From assembly GCA_016209985.1 (NCBI GenBank), contig JACQVB010000209.1, forward strand, positions 1 through 61,137: 61,137 nt of DNA. The letters run 5' to 3'. Below, in pieces: positions 39,687 through 47,892 of this stretch. Made by a program: the position numbers and the translations under genes. Within the stretch, counting starts at the first letter, position 1. Each line of letters starts with the position of its first letter. The notes beneath the pieces were generated by a model. That model was not told the DNA's origin. It saw only the letters and a program-made list of their open reading frames with translations, and ran no database searches. This stretch comes from Gemmatimonadota bacterium (GTDB lineage: Bacteria; Gemmatimonadota; Gemmatimonadetes; Gemmatimonadales; GWC2-71-9).

Positions 39687-41260
39687 CGCCTCCCGGATGC
39701 GACAAGCCGCAGGTTGGGGTTGCTGCCCGCCAGGGCGAAGCGCCCGCCGCCCCAGCCAACCATCAGGACGCCGCGACCAACGCCGTGGTACGCCCTGCCC
39801 GCGCGTCCGCCCCTGGCCATGAGTGAGTACACGTACCGGCCCGGCGGCAGGGCAACGGTAGCAAGCCCGGAGCGGGGATCGGTCCTCACGCGAGTGCCGC
39901 CGATGGCCACTTCCAGGTCGACGTCGCCGGCCATGGGATTGACCAACGTCACGTCCACGGTGCCCGACTGGCGTTGAAGGTCCTGAAGCCGAGTCGCAGC
40001 TTCAGCCAGCTCGCGCACCTGGTTCTCCCGGTTCTCCAGCTGCGCTGACAGCTGGCTGAGTTCCGCGGACTCCTGCTGCAAACTTGCCTCCGTTGCGGCC
40101 ACGGCCGCGTCACGCCGTTCCAGCTCGGACCTGCGGGTGGCGAGCTGCTGCCGCCCGGCGCTGAGGTCTCGTTCCCACTGGATGAGAGTTGCTTCCCAAC
40201 TGCCGAACTGCTGCTCGGCCCGCTGAAGCTTCTGCTCCCGAGCGCCGAGAGCTCGCTCCGCCTCGCGAATCTCGGCCCGCTTGGCGTCCAGCCCGCTCGC
40301 TACCTGCTCCACCTGCCCGACGCGCGCCTGCACCACGTTCTCCCGCCTGTTGAGCTCTGCTTCCTTGCTAGCCAGCTTGTCCCGCCAACTGGTTAGCTCT
40401 CCCCTCTCACGCCAGAACTCCGCTCTGGCATCTACGTACGGAGCGACCAGCCTGTCCCTGACCGGCAGGAACGCTGCGCCCACCAGCACGATGAACGCCG
40501 CAACCTGCAGGCTGAGCCACCGCCGACCGGACTTGCGAACCGCCTGCTCTCGGCCCTGCAGCTCGGCGGCTTCCTTTCCGTGCCTCGCCTTCATCTCCTG
40601 CTCGCGCTTTCCCTGGGCCACCGTCGTCACCGTGAGCTCAGAGTTGCGGGTTGCCCACTCCCTTTCCAGCGCCTCGCGCCTGACGCGCATTTCCTCCTCC
40701 TGCCGTTGCTGCGCCGCCACCAGCTTGCCGTCGAAGGCCTCCCTGTCCGAAGCGAGCCTGGCCCGGCCAGCCTCTAGGTCCTCGAACGGCTTGAGCGCGG
40801 CGTCACGCCGGTCCAGCTCTGCAGCCCGGTGCTGGAGTTGCTGTTCTTTCTTGCGTGCCTTCCGTTCCCAAGCAGCGTGTTCTTCCGCAAGTCGTGCTTC
40901 GGCTCTTTGGTAGCCGTGAGCGGCTGTGGAAAGCCTTTCTCGTTCGTTCGTTACCGCCAGCTCCTGTTCGACGACGGATTTCGCGAGCTTCCGGTTGCCC
41001 TCGGCCAGCGCTTCCTTCTCAGCAGCCAGGCGCTGGAGTTCAGCCCGGCCGGCAGAGAGGCCCTCGTCAACTGGTGCGGACACGATCTCCGTCAGGAACT
41101 CCGGCGCCGCGACCCCGCGGCAGAGCGCGTACCAAGGCGAGAGGCCGATCGCGGTCCCGATCTCGTCTCCACGGCCGCAGAGCGTCGCGTAGTAGGCGAT
41201 CGTCCTCGCAGAGTCGCGTAGCTTGGCGATCATCTCGTCGTTCTTGAGCTCTTGCATCAT
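39683..41260 (-). CDS. Membrane coiled-coil protein with C-terminal beta domain
   Basis: About 525 residues from ATG 41260. A short N-terminal region with Cys (YYATLCGRGDEIG), then about 170 residues of coiled coil (LAAEKEALAEGNRKLAKSVV), one transmembrane helix (WLSLQVAAFIVLVGAAFLPV, near residue 270), a second coiled coil of about 150 residues, and a C-terminal beta-sandwich-like domain, TVDVTLVNPMAGDVDLEVAI with LPPGRYVYSLMARGG, similar to PEGA-like surface domains. It may bridge cytoplasm and periplasm. Starts at ATGA overlapping the previous stop; ends overlapping the next start. AGGAGGG lies directly before the two ATGs. Confidence 0.72.
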   Translation of the reverse strand: MMQELKNDEMIAKLRDSARTIAYYATLCGRGDEIGTAIGLSPWYALCRGVAAPEFLTEIVSAPVDEGLSAGRAELQRLAAEKEALAEGNRKLAKSVVEQELAVTNERERLSTAAHGYQRAEARLAEEHAAWERKARKKEQQLQHRAAELDRRDAALKPFEDLEAGRARLASDREAFDGKLVAAQQRQEEEMRVRREALEREWATRNSELTVTTVAQGKREQEMKARHGKEAAELQGREQAVRKSGRRWLSLQVAAFIVLVGAAFLPVRDRLVAPYVDARAEFWRERGELTSWRDKLASKEAELNRRENVVQARVGQVEQVASGLDAKRAEIREAERALGAREQKLQRAEQQFGSWEATLIQWERDLSAGRQQLATRRSELERRDAAVAATEASLQQESAELSQLSAQLENRENQVRELAEAATRLQDLQRQSGTVDVTLVNPMAGDVDLEVAIGGTRVRTDPRSGLATVALPPGRYVYSLMARGGRAGRAYHGVGRGVLMVGWGGGRFALAGSNPNLRLVASGRR

Positions 41261-41865
41261 CCCTCCTGCTCCCATTCCGACAACTGGAGCCAGGGATGGA
41301 GGCCACGGCCGAAGCAGCGTGGGCACTCCATCTCGCCTTCATCGTTGTGTTCTTTGATTTCTCCGCACTGGTCGCAGAACTCGATGTGGCACGCAGGGCA
41401 CTTGCCGCCGCCTTCCAGTTCCTTGCCGCACCGGTTGCATGTCCGGACGAAGCCGCGAGGGGCTCTCGGCATCCCGCCCCGGGCCGGTGTGACGGGGTGT
41501 GAGCTGGGAGCCCGGTACGGATGCCCTGTGGTTGGGTCGATCTCGAAAACCGGTGGCAGGCCAGGGTGCGACGCGTTAAGTGCCCTCATCCCGCTGAACC
41601 AGGCCTCGTCCGCGACGGGCACGCTCAATCCGCGCGGATGGACGGGGCCCGCCTCGTCCAGCGGGCCCGGCACCTGGGCGCCGTTCCCAGGGAGCAAGGG
41701 CCAGGACTCGGTGATCGGAGTGAAGAGCGCAGCGTCCCACGCTGGCAGCCCGGCCGAAGCGTCCACCGGCGGCGCCACGGGCGGCATGAGCGGCTCGGGG
41801 GTGGGCACGGCTGGGGACGGAAGGAACCAGGGGTCCCACGGGTGTTCGCCGAACGGATCGGTCAT
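41257..41865 (-). CDS. Pro-rich protein with eight-Cys RING- or double-zinc-ribbon-like end
   Basis: 202 residues. The first 140 are Pro-rich and disordered (PTPEPLMPPVAPPVDASAG). The C-terminal 60 residues hold four Cys pairs: CNRC, x9, CPACHIEFCDQC, x13, CPRC. The spacing C-x2-C-x9-C-x3-H-x3-C-x2-C-x13-C-x2-C fits the RING C3HC4 rule, but the same cysteines could equally make two zinc ribbons. ATG 41865. 4-base overlap with the membrane coiled-coil gene. Its role is probably protein-protein contact in the complex encoded by this operon. Confidence 0.7.
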   Translation of the reverse strand: MTDPFGEHPWDPWFLPSPAVPTPEPLMPPVAPPVDASAGLPAWDAALFTPITESWPLLPGNGAQVPGPLDEAGPVHPRGLSVPVADEAWFSGMRALNASHPGLPPVFEIDPTTGHPYRAPSSHPVTPARGGMPRAPRGFVRTCNRCGKELEGGGKCPACHIEFCDQCGEIKEHNDEGEMECPRCFGRGLHPWLQLSEWEQEG

Positions 41866-41890
41866 CGCGCCTCCTTGGGCTCTCCGCCTC

Positions 41891-42217
41891 CTATTGCTGC
41901 CAGCATTCCGGGCACCTCACGCCCGCTGGGTTCGTCTGTGCAGTGTTCGCCGACTCAGAGAAGGCGAACAGCGTTTCGCCGTCGCCCACCATGGACCACA
42001 CGTCGTCGCTCATCGCCAGGACCATTCCCTCAGCCGTGTGCAGGCGCAGACTGTCCATGTCCACGCCGTGGGCAACTCTAAGAACGGTCAGCAACTCGGA
42101 AGGGGTCTCGCCGCGGTGAATCACCGCAGGAACCATCCTGCCGCCAATGGTTACGGTGATCCAACGGATCCGGCTCGCTGGCCCGCCGGGAGCAACTGGC
42201 GATGTGCCTTGGCTCAT
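41891..42217 (-). CDS. Small beta-grasp (ubiquitin-like)-fold candidate
   Basis: 108 residues from ATG 42217 (a TTG at 42238 is possible). Residues 17-85 have the strand-turn-strand-helix-strand rhythm of a beta-grasp domain: WITVTIGGRMVPAVIHRG, helix SELLTVLRVAHG, then SLRLHTAEGMVLAMSDDVW and MVGDGETLFAFSE. This resembles bacterial Ubl/multiubiquitin domains. The C-terminus is RCPECWQQ and has no Gly-Gly, so conjugation through a diglycine is not expected. First gene of the operon, 26 bases before the zinc protein gene. Fold is by eye only. Confidence 0.6.
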   Translation of the reverse strand: MSQGTSPVAPGGPASRIRWITVTIGGRMVPAVIHRGETPSELLTVLRVAHGVDMDSLRLHTAEGMVLAMSDDVWSMVGDGETLFAFSESANTAQTNPAGVRCPECWQQ

Positions 42218-42302
42218 GCGGTCGCCGTCCTCGAACAAGGGGCACCCTCGGTCTATTGCGCTGAAGCAGCCTCCCTCTTATAGGTCCATGGGAGGCCGTA
42301 CC

Positions 42303-42334
42303 AAGACAGGGGATCGGGCCCACTAAGACAGGGG
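42303..42334. promoter_or_regulatory. Direct repeat AAGACAGGGG, 22-bp period
   Basis: Two exact copies at 42303-42312 and 42325-42334, starts 22 bp apart (two helical turns), in the divergent gap between the coupled operon and the 439-aa gene. A TATAAG-like box for the minus strand lies nearby (42279-42284). A dimeric repressor could bind here. Confidence 0.4.
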
Positions 42335-42345
42335 GTGCGACTCTC

Positions 42346-43665
42346 GTGCCGGCTGGGCGAAGAAGGCGCACGCGTCTGGTAAGCCTCGACGCTGAGCTGG
42401 AGCTTGAATCCGGCCAGCGCGTGAGTTGGCAATCTCGCCACGCCATCCCGATCGGCGAGTTCGTCGAGTCCGCCGGCGGACCACGAGGGTTCTTTGCCGA
42501 CTCAGAGGCGGGGCAACGCGTTGTCTCCTGCGCCGCGGGCCTCGCCGACCCATTCGTCGAGAGAATCTGGAACGCCGCGCCGGCGCTTCGCCCTTCAAGG
42601 GAGCAACGGAGGATTGCCGGATCGGTTCACGGGCGGCTCGCTTCTCTTGCGATGCCGTACCTGCTCGGCGAAGCACCCGCACGTTGGCTAGGCAGGCGCA
42701 AGTACGGGCCGGTGCTGAAGCCGCTCGCCGATGCGTCAGGCAGCAAGGCTTTCTATCAGAGCGCCAACACGCAGATCGAGCGCCTGGTTCCTCGTCTACG
42801 CGCGACGGTGACTCTAGTTCACGCGGCGCAAGGATCAGAGGATGAATTGGCTGCCTGCCTGTTGAAGTCAGCCACGGATGGGTGGAGGACGGGCCCGGTC
42901 GCAATGCTCTCGATGGTGCGGGAGCGGATATCGAGGGACCTTCCGGAGGTCGGCTCCAACCTGAGCGCTCTTGCGGGCGGCCTCGTGCGTCAAGCGTTTG
43001 TCGTGCTGGATAACTCGGTTCGTTGCAACGAAGTGGATTCCAGCATCGAAGCGTTCTTGAAGGTCTACCAGCTTTTGAGGCTCGCCGCGCTTTTCCACCC
43101 CGACCCGACTTCGCTTCGCGATCAGATTCGTGACAGGCTCAACCAGCTTTCCGACCGTGGTTCGACGAAGGTCACGTGGCTTGAACGGGCGATGAAGCGC
43201 CCGCTGCACCTTCTCCTCTCGGGGGAAGAGTGGAACACCTTCATCAACGAGCTCCTGGATTGGGCAACCGAGCCGGTTGGCTACGCAGCGTCATTCGCGG
43301 CGTACGAGGCCGGTTACTACCAGGATGATCTCAACGAGGACCTATGGGACAGAATCAGGAACCCGTACGCCCTGACTTCCCCGTGGACGCACGAGGCGCT
43401 TCACAAGGTCCTCGAGGAGTCGGACAAGAACACCCGAGAACCATGGTATGACAAGCCTCATCACGCGGCTATAAACGCCTTGCGAGTTGCAGTGTATCTC
43501 AGGGCGTGTCCGCCGCTTCCACTAGGTCACAGGCAGCGGATTGCGGTCACGCACATCGCGAGGCACGCAGCCTGCCGCGTTTCCCGCCTCGATCATCCAA
43601 GGCGACCTGAGGTCAGGGCCTGGGGGGTTCGCCTGGAGAACTACGCTCGATCCGGGGAGTGGTGA
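42346..43665 (+). CDS. Unknown 439-aa island protein
   Basis: Soluble, mostly helical after residue 110, with no recognisable motif. The N-terminus is basic (MPAGRRRRTRLVSL), then a strand-rich region (AELELESGQRVSWQSRHAIP). No P-loop, nuclease triad or membrane span is visible. GTG 42346 is the likely start; no strong Shine-Dalgarno. Transcribed away from the HerA operon across a gap containing a direct repeat. Its 3' end overlaps the convergent gene by 53 bases. Could be a sensor or effector of the neighbouring system. Confidence 0.65.
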   Translation: MPAGRRRRTRLVSLDAELELESGQRVSWQSRHAIPIGEFVESAGGPRGFFADSEAGQRVVSCAAGLADPFVERIWNAAPALRPSREQRRIAGSVHGRLASLAMPYLLGEAPARWLGRRKYGPVLKPLADASGSKAFYQSANTQIERLVPRLRATVTLVHAAQGSEDELAACLLKSATDGWRTGPVAMLSMVRERISRDLPEVGSNLSALAGGLVRQAFVVLDNSVRCNEVDSSIEAFLKVYQLLRLAALFHPDPTSLRDQIRDRLNQLSDRGSTKVTWLERAMKRPLHLLLSGEEWNTFINELLDWATEPVGYAASFAAYEAGYYQDDLNEDLWDRIRNPYALTSPWTHEALHKVLEESDKNTREPWYDKPHHAAINALRVAVYLRACPPLPLGHRQRIAVTHIARHAACRVSRLDHPRRPEVRAWGVRLENYARSGEW

Positions 43666-44398
43666 TCACCGCAGGGTACAAGAGCTCCAAAAAGGACTGA
43701 ACCGCGCCCCTCACGTCCGAGACGCTGGGATTGCCCAAACGAGCGTTCATGGCTGCCAGCGACCGCGAGGAGTAGTAGGCCGAGAGCGTGTCGCGCTCGT
43801 CCGATGAAATGATTCGAGCCTGCTCGAGAAGGTCCGCACGGTACGCGTGGTAGCGCCAGGGCGCCATCCCGCCCCGTTCACCTTTGAAGAATAGTGAGAG
43901 TCGGTAGAGGGCTTTGTCTGCGATTCTCCGTTCGGCTCTCGTCATGCGTGGTGATTCGCTCGTCCGGTAGCCATGTGGTTCCAAAGGTGGTTCTGGCTCC
44001 GTTGGCGGCGGCCCCCTGATGCTCGCTCCAACCCACCTGAGATAACGGCCGCGCCTCTCGGGGTTGAGAACACCATACATCCTGTCGAGCAGGTCTCGTT
44101 CGACTCGGTCCACAAGCCCGAAGGCAAACGATCTTCGGAGGTCTTGCTTCTCCCACAGGTGATAGCGAACCAAGAGGTAGTCCGGGCCGTACTGGAATGG
44201 CGGTGCGCTGTCCCGCACGAAATCCCGCTCGTACTCCCGAACGTTCGCTTTGTACAGGCCGCGTGCAGCGTCTCGCCATCGCACATCGTTCGCCTCCCGG
44301 CTCGAATGGAACAAGAATAGGGAATAGAGCACCTTCTGAGCCGCAATAGACACCTTGGCTGGGAAAGAATAAGAAGCCAACGACGGCCTGCCAGTCAC
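43613..44398 (-). CDS. Unknown 261-aa island protein
   Basis: The frame is open to 44812, but its first 138 codons lie antisense to another gene and look like shadow. From GTG 44398 the composition is normal: VTGRPSLASYSFPAKVSIAA, then helical and aromatic-rich (YLLVRYHLWEKQDLRRSFAF, WRYHAYRADLLEQARIISSD, LSAYYSSRSLAAMNARLG). No known domain. It ends overlapping the convergent 439-aa gene. The start is uncertain. Confidence 0.55.
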   Translation of the reverse strand: MTGRPSLASYSFPAKVSIAAQKVLYSLFLFHSSREANDVRWRDAARGLYKANVREYERDFVRDSAPPFQYGPDYLLVRYHLWEKQDLRRSFAFGLVDRVERDLLDRMYGVLNPERRGRYLRWVGASIRGPPPTEPEPPLEPHGYRTSESPRMTRAERRIADKALYRLSLFFKGERGGMAPWRYHAYRADLLEQARIISSDERDTLSAYYSSRSLAAMNARLGNPSVSDVRGAVQSFLELLYPAVITTPRIERSSPGEPPRP

Positions 44399-44478
44399 GC
44401 GGCTTGGACGTGTGCCAGCTGTTATCCAAATAAGCGTGTCGAAAGCTTTAAGCGGTTGCAGATGCAAAGAAGGACTTA

Positions 44479-44772
44479 GTGATCGATGTGCCAGATAGCG
44501 CACGTGTGATGGCGATTGTTCGGGAGATCTCAACCGAGATGCGGAAGTACTCCGAACATGGTGTAACGCGGAGTAACGTTGTAAGGATCTTGGCCCACAT
44601 AGATCTACTTCGGGTCGCGCACACTGAGCTGCTGGCTTCGTTTGCGCTAGGTCAGCGGAAATCGATGGACAAGGCCGGTGAAAGGCTCTACCGGGAGTCT
44701 CTGCTAGGAAGGTATTTTCCGAGAGAGGTCCGTCAGAATCGCGCGTCTCAAAGAAGACCGAAGCAACGCTAG
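44479..44772 (+). CDS. Small helical protein (97 aa)
   Basis: GTG start. Helical: VMAIVREISTEMRKYSEHGV and RSNVVRILAHIDLLRVAHTE, ending in a basic tail (RQNRASQRRPKQR). No family recognised. AAGGA lies 9-10 bases before the start. Divergent from the 261-aa gene. Confidence 0.5.
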   Translation: MIDVPDSARVMAIVREISTEMRKYSEHGVTRSNVVRILAHIDLLRVAHTELLASFALGQRKSMDKAGERLYRESLLGRYFPREVRQNRASQRRPKQR

Positions 44773-44822
44773 AAGAGACAACAACCGGGGCCGGAACTCG
44801 CCCGAGCCCCAAGAGAGGTCGA

Positions 44823-44975
44823 CTACCTCTCGTACCGCGCTGGGCAGTGCACGTTGTTGCACTCTCCGTAGCTCAGGCGATGGCCGCAGGATTCGCAGAA
44901 CCTCTTCTCGCCATATCGTCCGCAACGGCAGTCTTCCAACCGTTTTCCACAGTAGCCGCAGTACGCGTAATGCAC
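44823..44975 (-). CDS. Tiny zinc-ribbon protein (50 aa)
   Basis: GTG 44975 has AAAGGAG 7 bases upstream. The product reads MHYAYCGYCGKRLEDCRCG, then RFCESCGHRLSYGECNNVHC: eight to ten Cys in C-x2-C pairs, two zinc-binding knuckles. The longer frame upstream to 45050 is less likely. It lies downstream of the zinc/coiled-coil paralogue gene on the same strand (83-base gap). Probably a small adaptor. Confidence 0.68.
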   Translation of the reverse strand: MHYAYCGYCGKRLEDCRCGRYGEKRFCESCGHRLSYGECNNVHCPARYER

Positions 44976-45057
44976 GGCGCGCTCCTTTCGGTCGGAACCT
45001 CGGGTGAGAGTTGGTAAGGTCGTAACAACCTGCCGCGCGGCGCGCACCAACGACCAC

Positions 45058-45714
45058 CTAGTCGCGGATCACCGGGTGGTCCTCGTCAGGCAATATGTTT
45101 GCCACGTCCTGGACCGTGCGCTTGAATTTCTCGAACAAATCCGGCTCTCGTGCTCTTCTCGTGAAGTCGCTGCCTATCCTATCGAACTCCTGATGGCGGG
45201 AGGCCCGCATCTCCTGTATGGCCTGAGACTGGACGCGCAATGCGCTTTCCCGTTCCTCGATCTGACGCTCCGAGAGTTCGCGCTGGACAGCCATGTCGTG
45301 ACGCAGCGAGGCGATCTCGCTCTGCATCTGCCGGATGGCCCGGCGACTCTCACGCTCCTCTGCCCTTCTTCTCGCCTCGGCCTCCGCGGAGGCAAGGAGT
45401 GAGCAGTTGACGGGTTCTCGCCGTTTGGTGCGGTGGTACCAGGAACCATCCACGGAGACAGCCTCTCCCGGTTCTATGGTCTCGCCGCACTCAGCGCACA
45501 CAAGGAGGCACTTGGAGCAGACCAAACTGGCCTGGTCTGTCCGCTTGATGTGTGCCAGGTCGGCAACCTTGTGGCCGCAATTGAGCAGGACGGATAGTTT
45601 AGCGATCGTGTCGCCAGCCTTGTCCACCTCGATCTCGAAGCGGATAGGGGGAGTCTGGCTCTCGGCGCATTTAGCCTGCTCCCGTCTGATGGCTTCGAGG
45701 AGCGCGTCCCGCAT
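45058..45714 (-). CDS. Second zinc/coiled-coil protein (paralogue of 38835-39686)
   Basis: 218 residues from ATG 45714. Cys/His cluster: NCGHKVADL, LVCSKCLLVCAECGETIEP and GSWYHRTKRREPVNC, in the same order and spacing as the LIM-like domain of the operon protein. Then a coiled coil (EARRRAEERESRRAIRQMQ, LSERQIEERESALRVQSQ) and a short end region. The open frame continues to 45954 but that part is antisense to the TPR gene. Only about 30 bases separate its start from the divergent TPR gene, so the promoters overlap. Confidence 0.7.
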   Translation of the reverse strand: MRDALLEAIRREQAKCAESQTPPIRFEIEVDKAGDTIAKLSVLLNCGHKVADLAHIKRTDQASLVCSKCLLVCAECGETIEPGEAVSVDGSWYHRTKRREPVNCSLLASAEAEARRRAEERESRRAIRQMQSEIASLRHDMAVQRELSERQIEERESALRVQSQAIQEMRASRHQEFDRIGSDFTRRAREPDLFEKFKRTVQDVANILPDEDHPVIRD

Positions 45715-45744
45715 CGCCGCGTTGTGCTCGCGGTTCTGCGCGCT

Positions 45745-47892
45745 ATGCCCGTTGACCGCCTGAGAGCGATCGGCTACGCGCTCGGACGACAAGGTGTCCC
45801 GCCGGAGGTAGGCATCAGTGTGCTGCTCAAAAGTGACGCCTATCATGGCTTGCTGCAAGCTGGACGGTCGGCAGAGGAGGCTGCCCAGCTCGTTGCGGGG
45901 ATCCTCAACGACTCCTATCTGCGCGGCCTCGCAATATTCGAAAAGGAGCGTCACGATACGCTGTTTGCAGAAGCACAGGAATCAAAGGCGCAGCGACAAT
46001 ACTCGGACGCACTCGACCTTTACGGACAGGTACTTGAGATCAATCCGGTCAACGTCGAAGCACACATCGGAACCGGCGATTGCTTGCAGGGTCTGCGAAG
46101 GCACGCGGAGGCAGCGACGGCCTACGAAAGAGCGCTTGATCTCCGTCCGGGCGACGGGGACGTGCTGCTCGCAAAGGCAAGGAGCGAGCGGGATGCGGAC
46201 CACCTTGCCGAGGCAGTTCGCACGTACCGTACTGCCATCTCGGAAGCCCGACCGCCCGCTGGCTCACGTGCTGACAGGTGGGGGTACAACGTACGGCGCG
46301 AGCTGGTTGACGCTCTCTTCCGTCAGGCGAACTGGCAGGCCGCGCTGAATGAGATCGGCGTGCTTCGGTCTTCCTTGCGATCGCGCGCTCCATCAGGTCA
46401 GCACGAGGAAGGCGCCGCATTGCTCGGTCTGGAAGCGTTCGCGTTCACTAAACTCGGACAGTACAAGACGGCACTGGAACGTCACGAGGAGGCTCGCAGA
46501 CTGGACGGCGACTACGTGGCGAAGCTTCCAGGTGAGGTCAGCGGCTTTCTTGACGGGATCGGACCTTTCCGCAGCATATCGTACGGCGTATCTCGTCTTT
46601 GGTCTGGCGCGCGTAACTGGGCTCCGGTCAGCGTCGTTGCGGGGGGTGCTGCAGCCGTCCTCGCCGCGATCCTTCTGACGGACGCGGTACTTCTCTCCAC
46701 TCAGCCGGCACGGTTGTGGGTGGTGGCAGCGGCGTCCTTCAGCCTCGTGGGGATCGTGGGCTGGCTACTTTCGCTGGACCTGCGAACGGCTCCCGGCGCG
46801 CGGGCAGGATGGGCCTTCCTGACCGTGGCAGCTTTGGTCGGTTCAGCGTACGCAACTGCTCAGGGCCTGCCCCGTGGCTTCGAGGGCCGCGGTTCGAGCC
46901 CGTTTGCCGCAACTAGACAGCCTCCGTCGCGGGTGTCAGCGGTCCCTGGAGGCGGCCGGAGCATCGCGCCCCTTGGAAGAGACAATCGGACCAGAGTGCC
47001 AGCCAGCTCATCTCAAAGAGGCGCTGAACGCCCCTCCAGGGCGACCATCGCCGCAGTCGCGCCCGTGAGGGCCTGGGTTACGACGCCTGGGTTCGGGAGG
47101 CTGATGCGCGAGGTGTGGTGCGACATGCCGATCTATTGTTTCGCGGTAGGGGATGGGGGCGAAGTCCTGCTCTTTGACGGGCCGGGATGGACCCGAATGA
47201 GTACTCCAACAAGTGCGGACCTGAAGGCGATTTGGGGCTTCTCCCATACAGACGTTTTCGCGGTGGGTAACTCCGGCGTGATCTTGCGATACGATGGGAA
47301 CACCTGGACTCAGATGCGCAGTGGCACTACAAACCACCTGCTCGAAGTCTGGGGCCCGGCGCCTAACGTCGTGTTTGCGGGCGGTGTCTTTGGCACCCTC
47401 CTCCGGTACGACGGGGTCAGTTGGTCGGAAATGGCGACGCCGACAACTCAGGACCTGTGGGGTCTTTGGGGGAGCAGCTGGAGCAACGTTTACGCGGTCG
47501 GCGGGAGTGGCAGGGTGTTGCATTACGACGGCTCGGAGTGGCGGGTACAGCCGGTTGGTCGTTGGGAAACGCTCTTCGCTGTCTGGGGGAGCTCAGCATC
47601 CAATGTGTTTGCGGTCGGTGGTGGCGGCACGGTCCTGCATTTCGACGGTGCGACTTGGAGCCGCATGAGCAGCGGCACAACGGCCATCCTGAACGATATC
47701 TGGGGTTCTGGGCCGCAAGATGTTTACGCAGTCGGTTCCCGCGGTGTGATCATACGGTTTGACGGCATCCGCTGGACGGCCATGTCGAGCGGCACTGGCC
47801 TGGATCTCTCCGGCGTTCACGGAAGTGGTGGTCCTCCGGCGGACGTGTTCGCAGTTGGCTCTAACCGGGTCATTCTCAGGGGAAGGCGGTAG
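45745..47892 (+). CDS. TPR - membrane - beta-propeller protein
   Basis: 715 residues from ATG 45745 (GTG 45724 possible). Residues 60-240 are TPR-like helices (AEAATAYERALDLRPGDGDV). Three hydrophobic segments follow around 300-385. A low-complexity linker leads to six complete and one partial repeat of about 39-40 residues with consensus FAVG-x2-G-x-(V/I)-L-x-(Y/F)-D-G-x2-W then (V/I)WG-x4-(D/N)V. These would make a seven-bladed propeller, probably outside the membrane. Likely a scaffold or sensor with cytoplasmic TPR and external propeller. Divergent from the zinc/coiled-coil paralogue. Confidence 0.82.
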   Translation: MPVDRLRAIGYALGRQGVPPEVGISVLLKSDAYHGLLQAGRSAEEAAQLVAGILNDSYLRGLAIFEKERHDTLFAEAQESKAQRQYSDALDLYGQVLEINPVNVEAHIGTGDCLQGLRRHAEAATAYERALDLRPGDGDVLLAKARSERDADHLAEAVRTYRTAISEARPPAGSRADRWGYNVRRELVDALFRQANWQAALNEIGVLRSSLRSRAPSGQHEEGAALLGLEAFAFTKLGQYKTALERHEEARRLDGDYVAKLPGEVSGFLDGIGPFRSISYGVSRLWSGARNWAPVSVVAGGAAAVLAAILLTDAVLLSTQPARLWVVAAASFSLVGIVGWLLSLDLRTAPGARAGWAFLTVAALVGSAYATAQGLPRGFEGRGSSPFAATRQPPSRVSAVPGGGRSIAPLGRDNRTRVPASSSQRGAERPSRATIAAVAPVRAWVTTPGFGRLMREVWCDMPIYCFAVGDGGEVLLFDGPGWTRMSTPTSADLKAIWGFSHTDVFAVGNSGVILRYDGNTWTQMRSGTTNHLLEVWGPAPNVVFAGGVFGTLLRYDGVSWSEMATPTTQDLWGLWGSSWSNVYAVGGSGRVLHYDGSEWRVQPVGRWETLFAVWGSSASNVFAVGGGGTVLHFDGATWSRMSSGTTAILNDIWGSGPQDVYAVGSRGVIIRFDGIRWTAMSSGTGLDLSGVHGSGGPPADVFAVGSNRVILRGRR

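Noticed and set aside
44399-44812. N-terminal extension of the 261-aa gene
   Set aside because: The codons are antisense to the 97-aa gene and rich in Ser/Arg/Pro, like a shadow frame.
46887-46900. Possible attR (GGTTCGAGCCC match to the tRNA-Gln T-arm)
   Set aside because: Only an 11-base match inside the TPR-propeller coding sequence; the flanking tRNA bases do not match, so it is chance.
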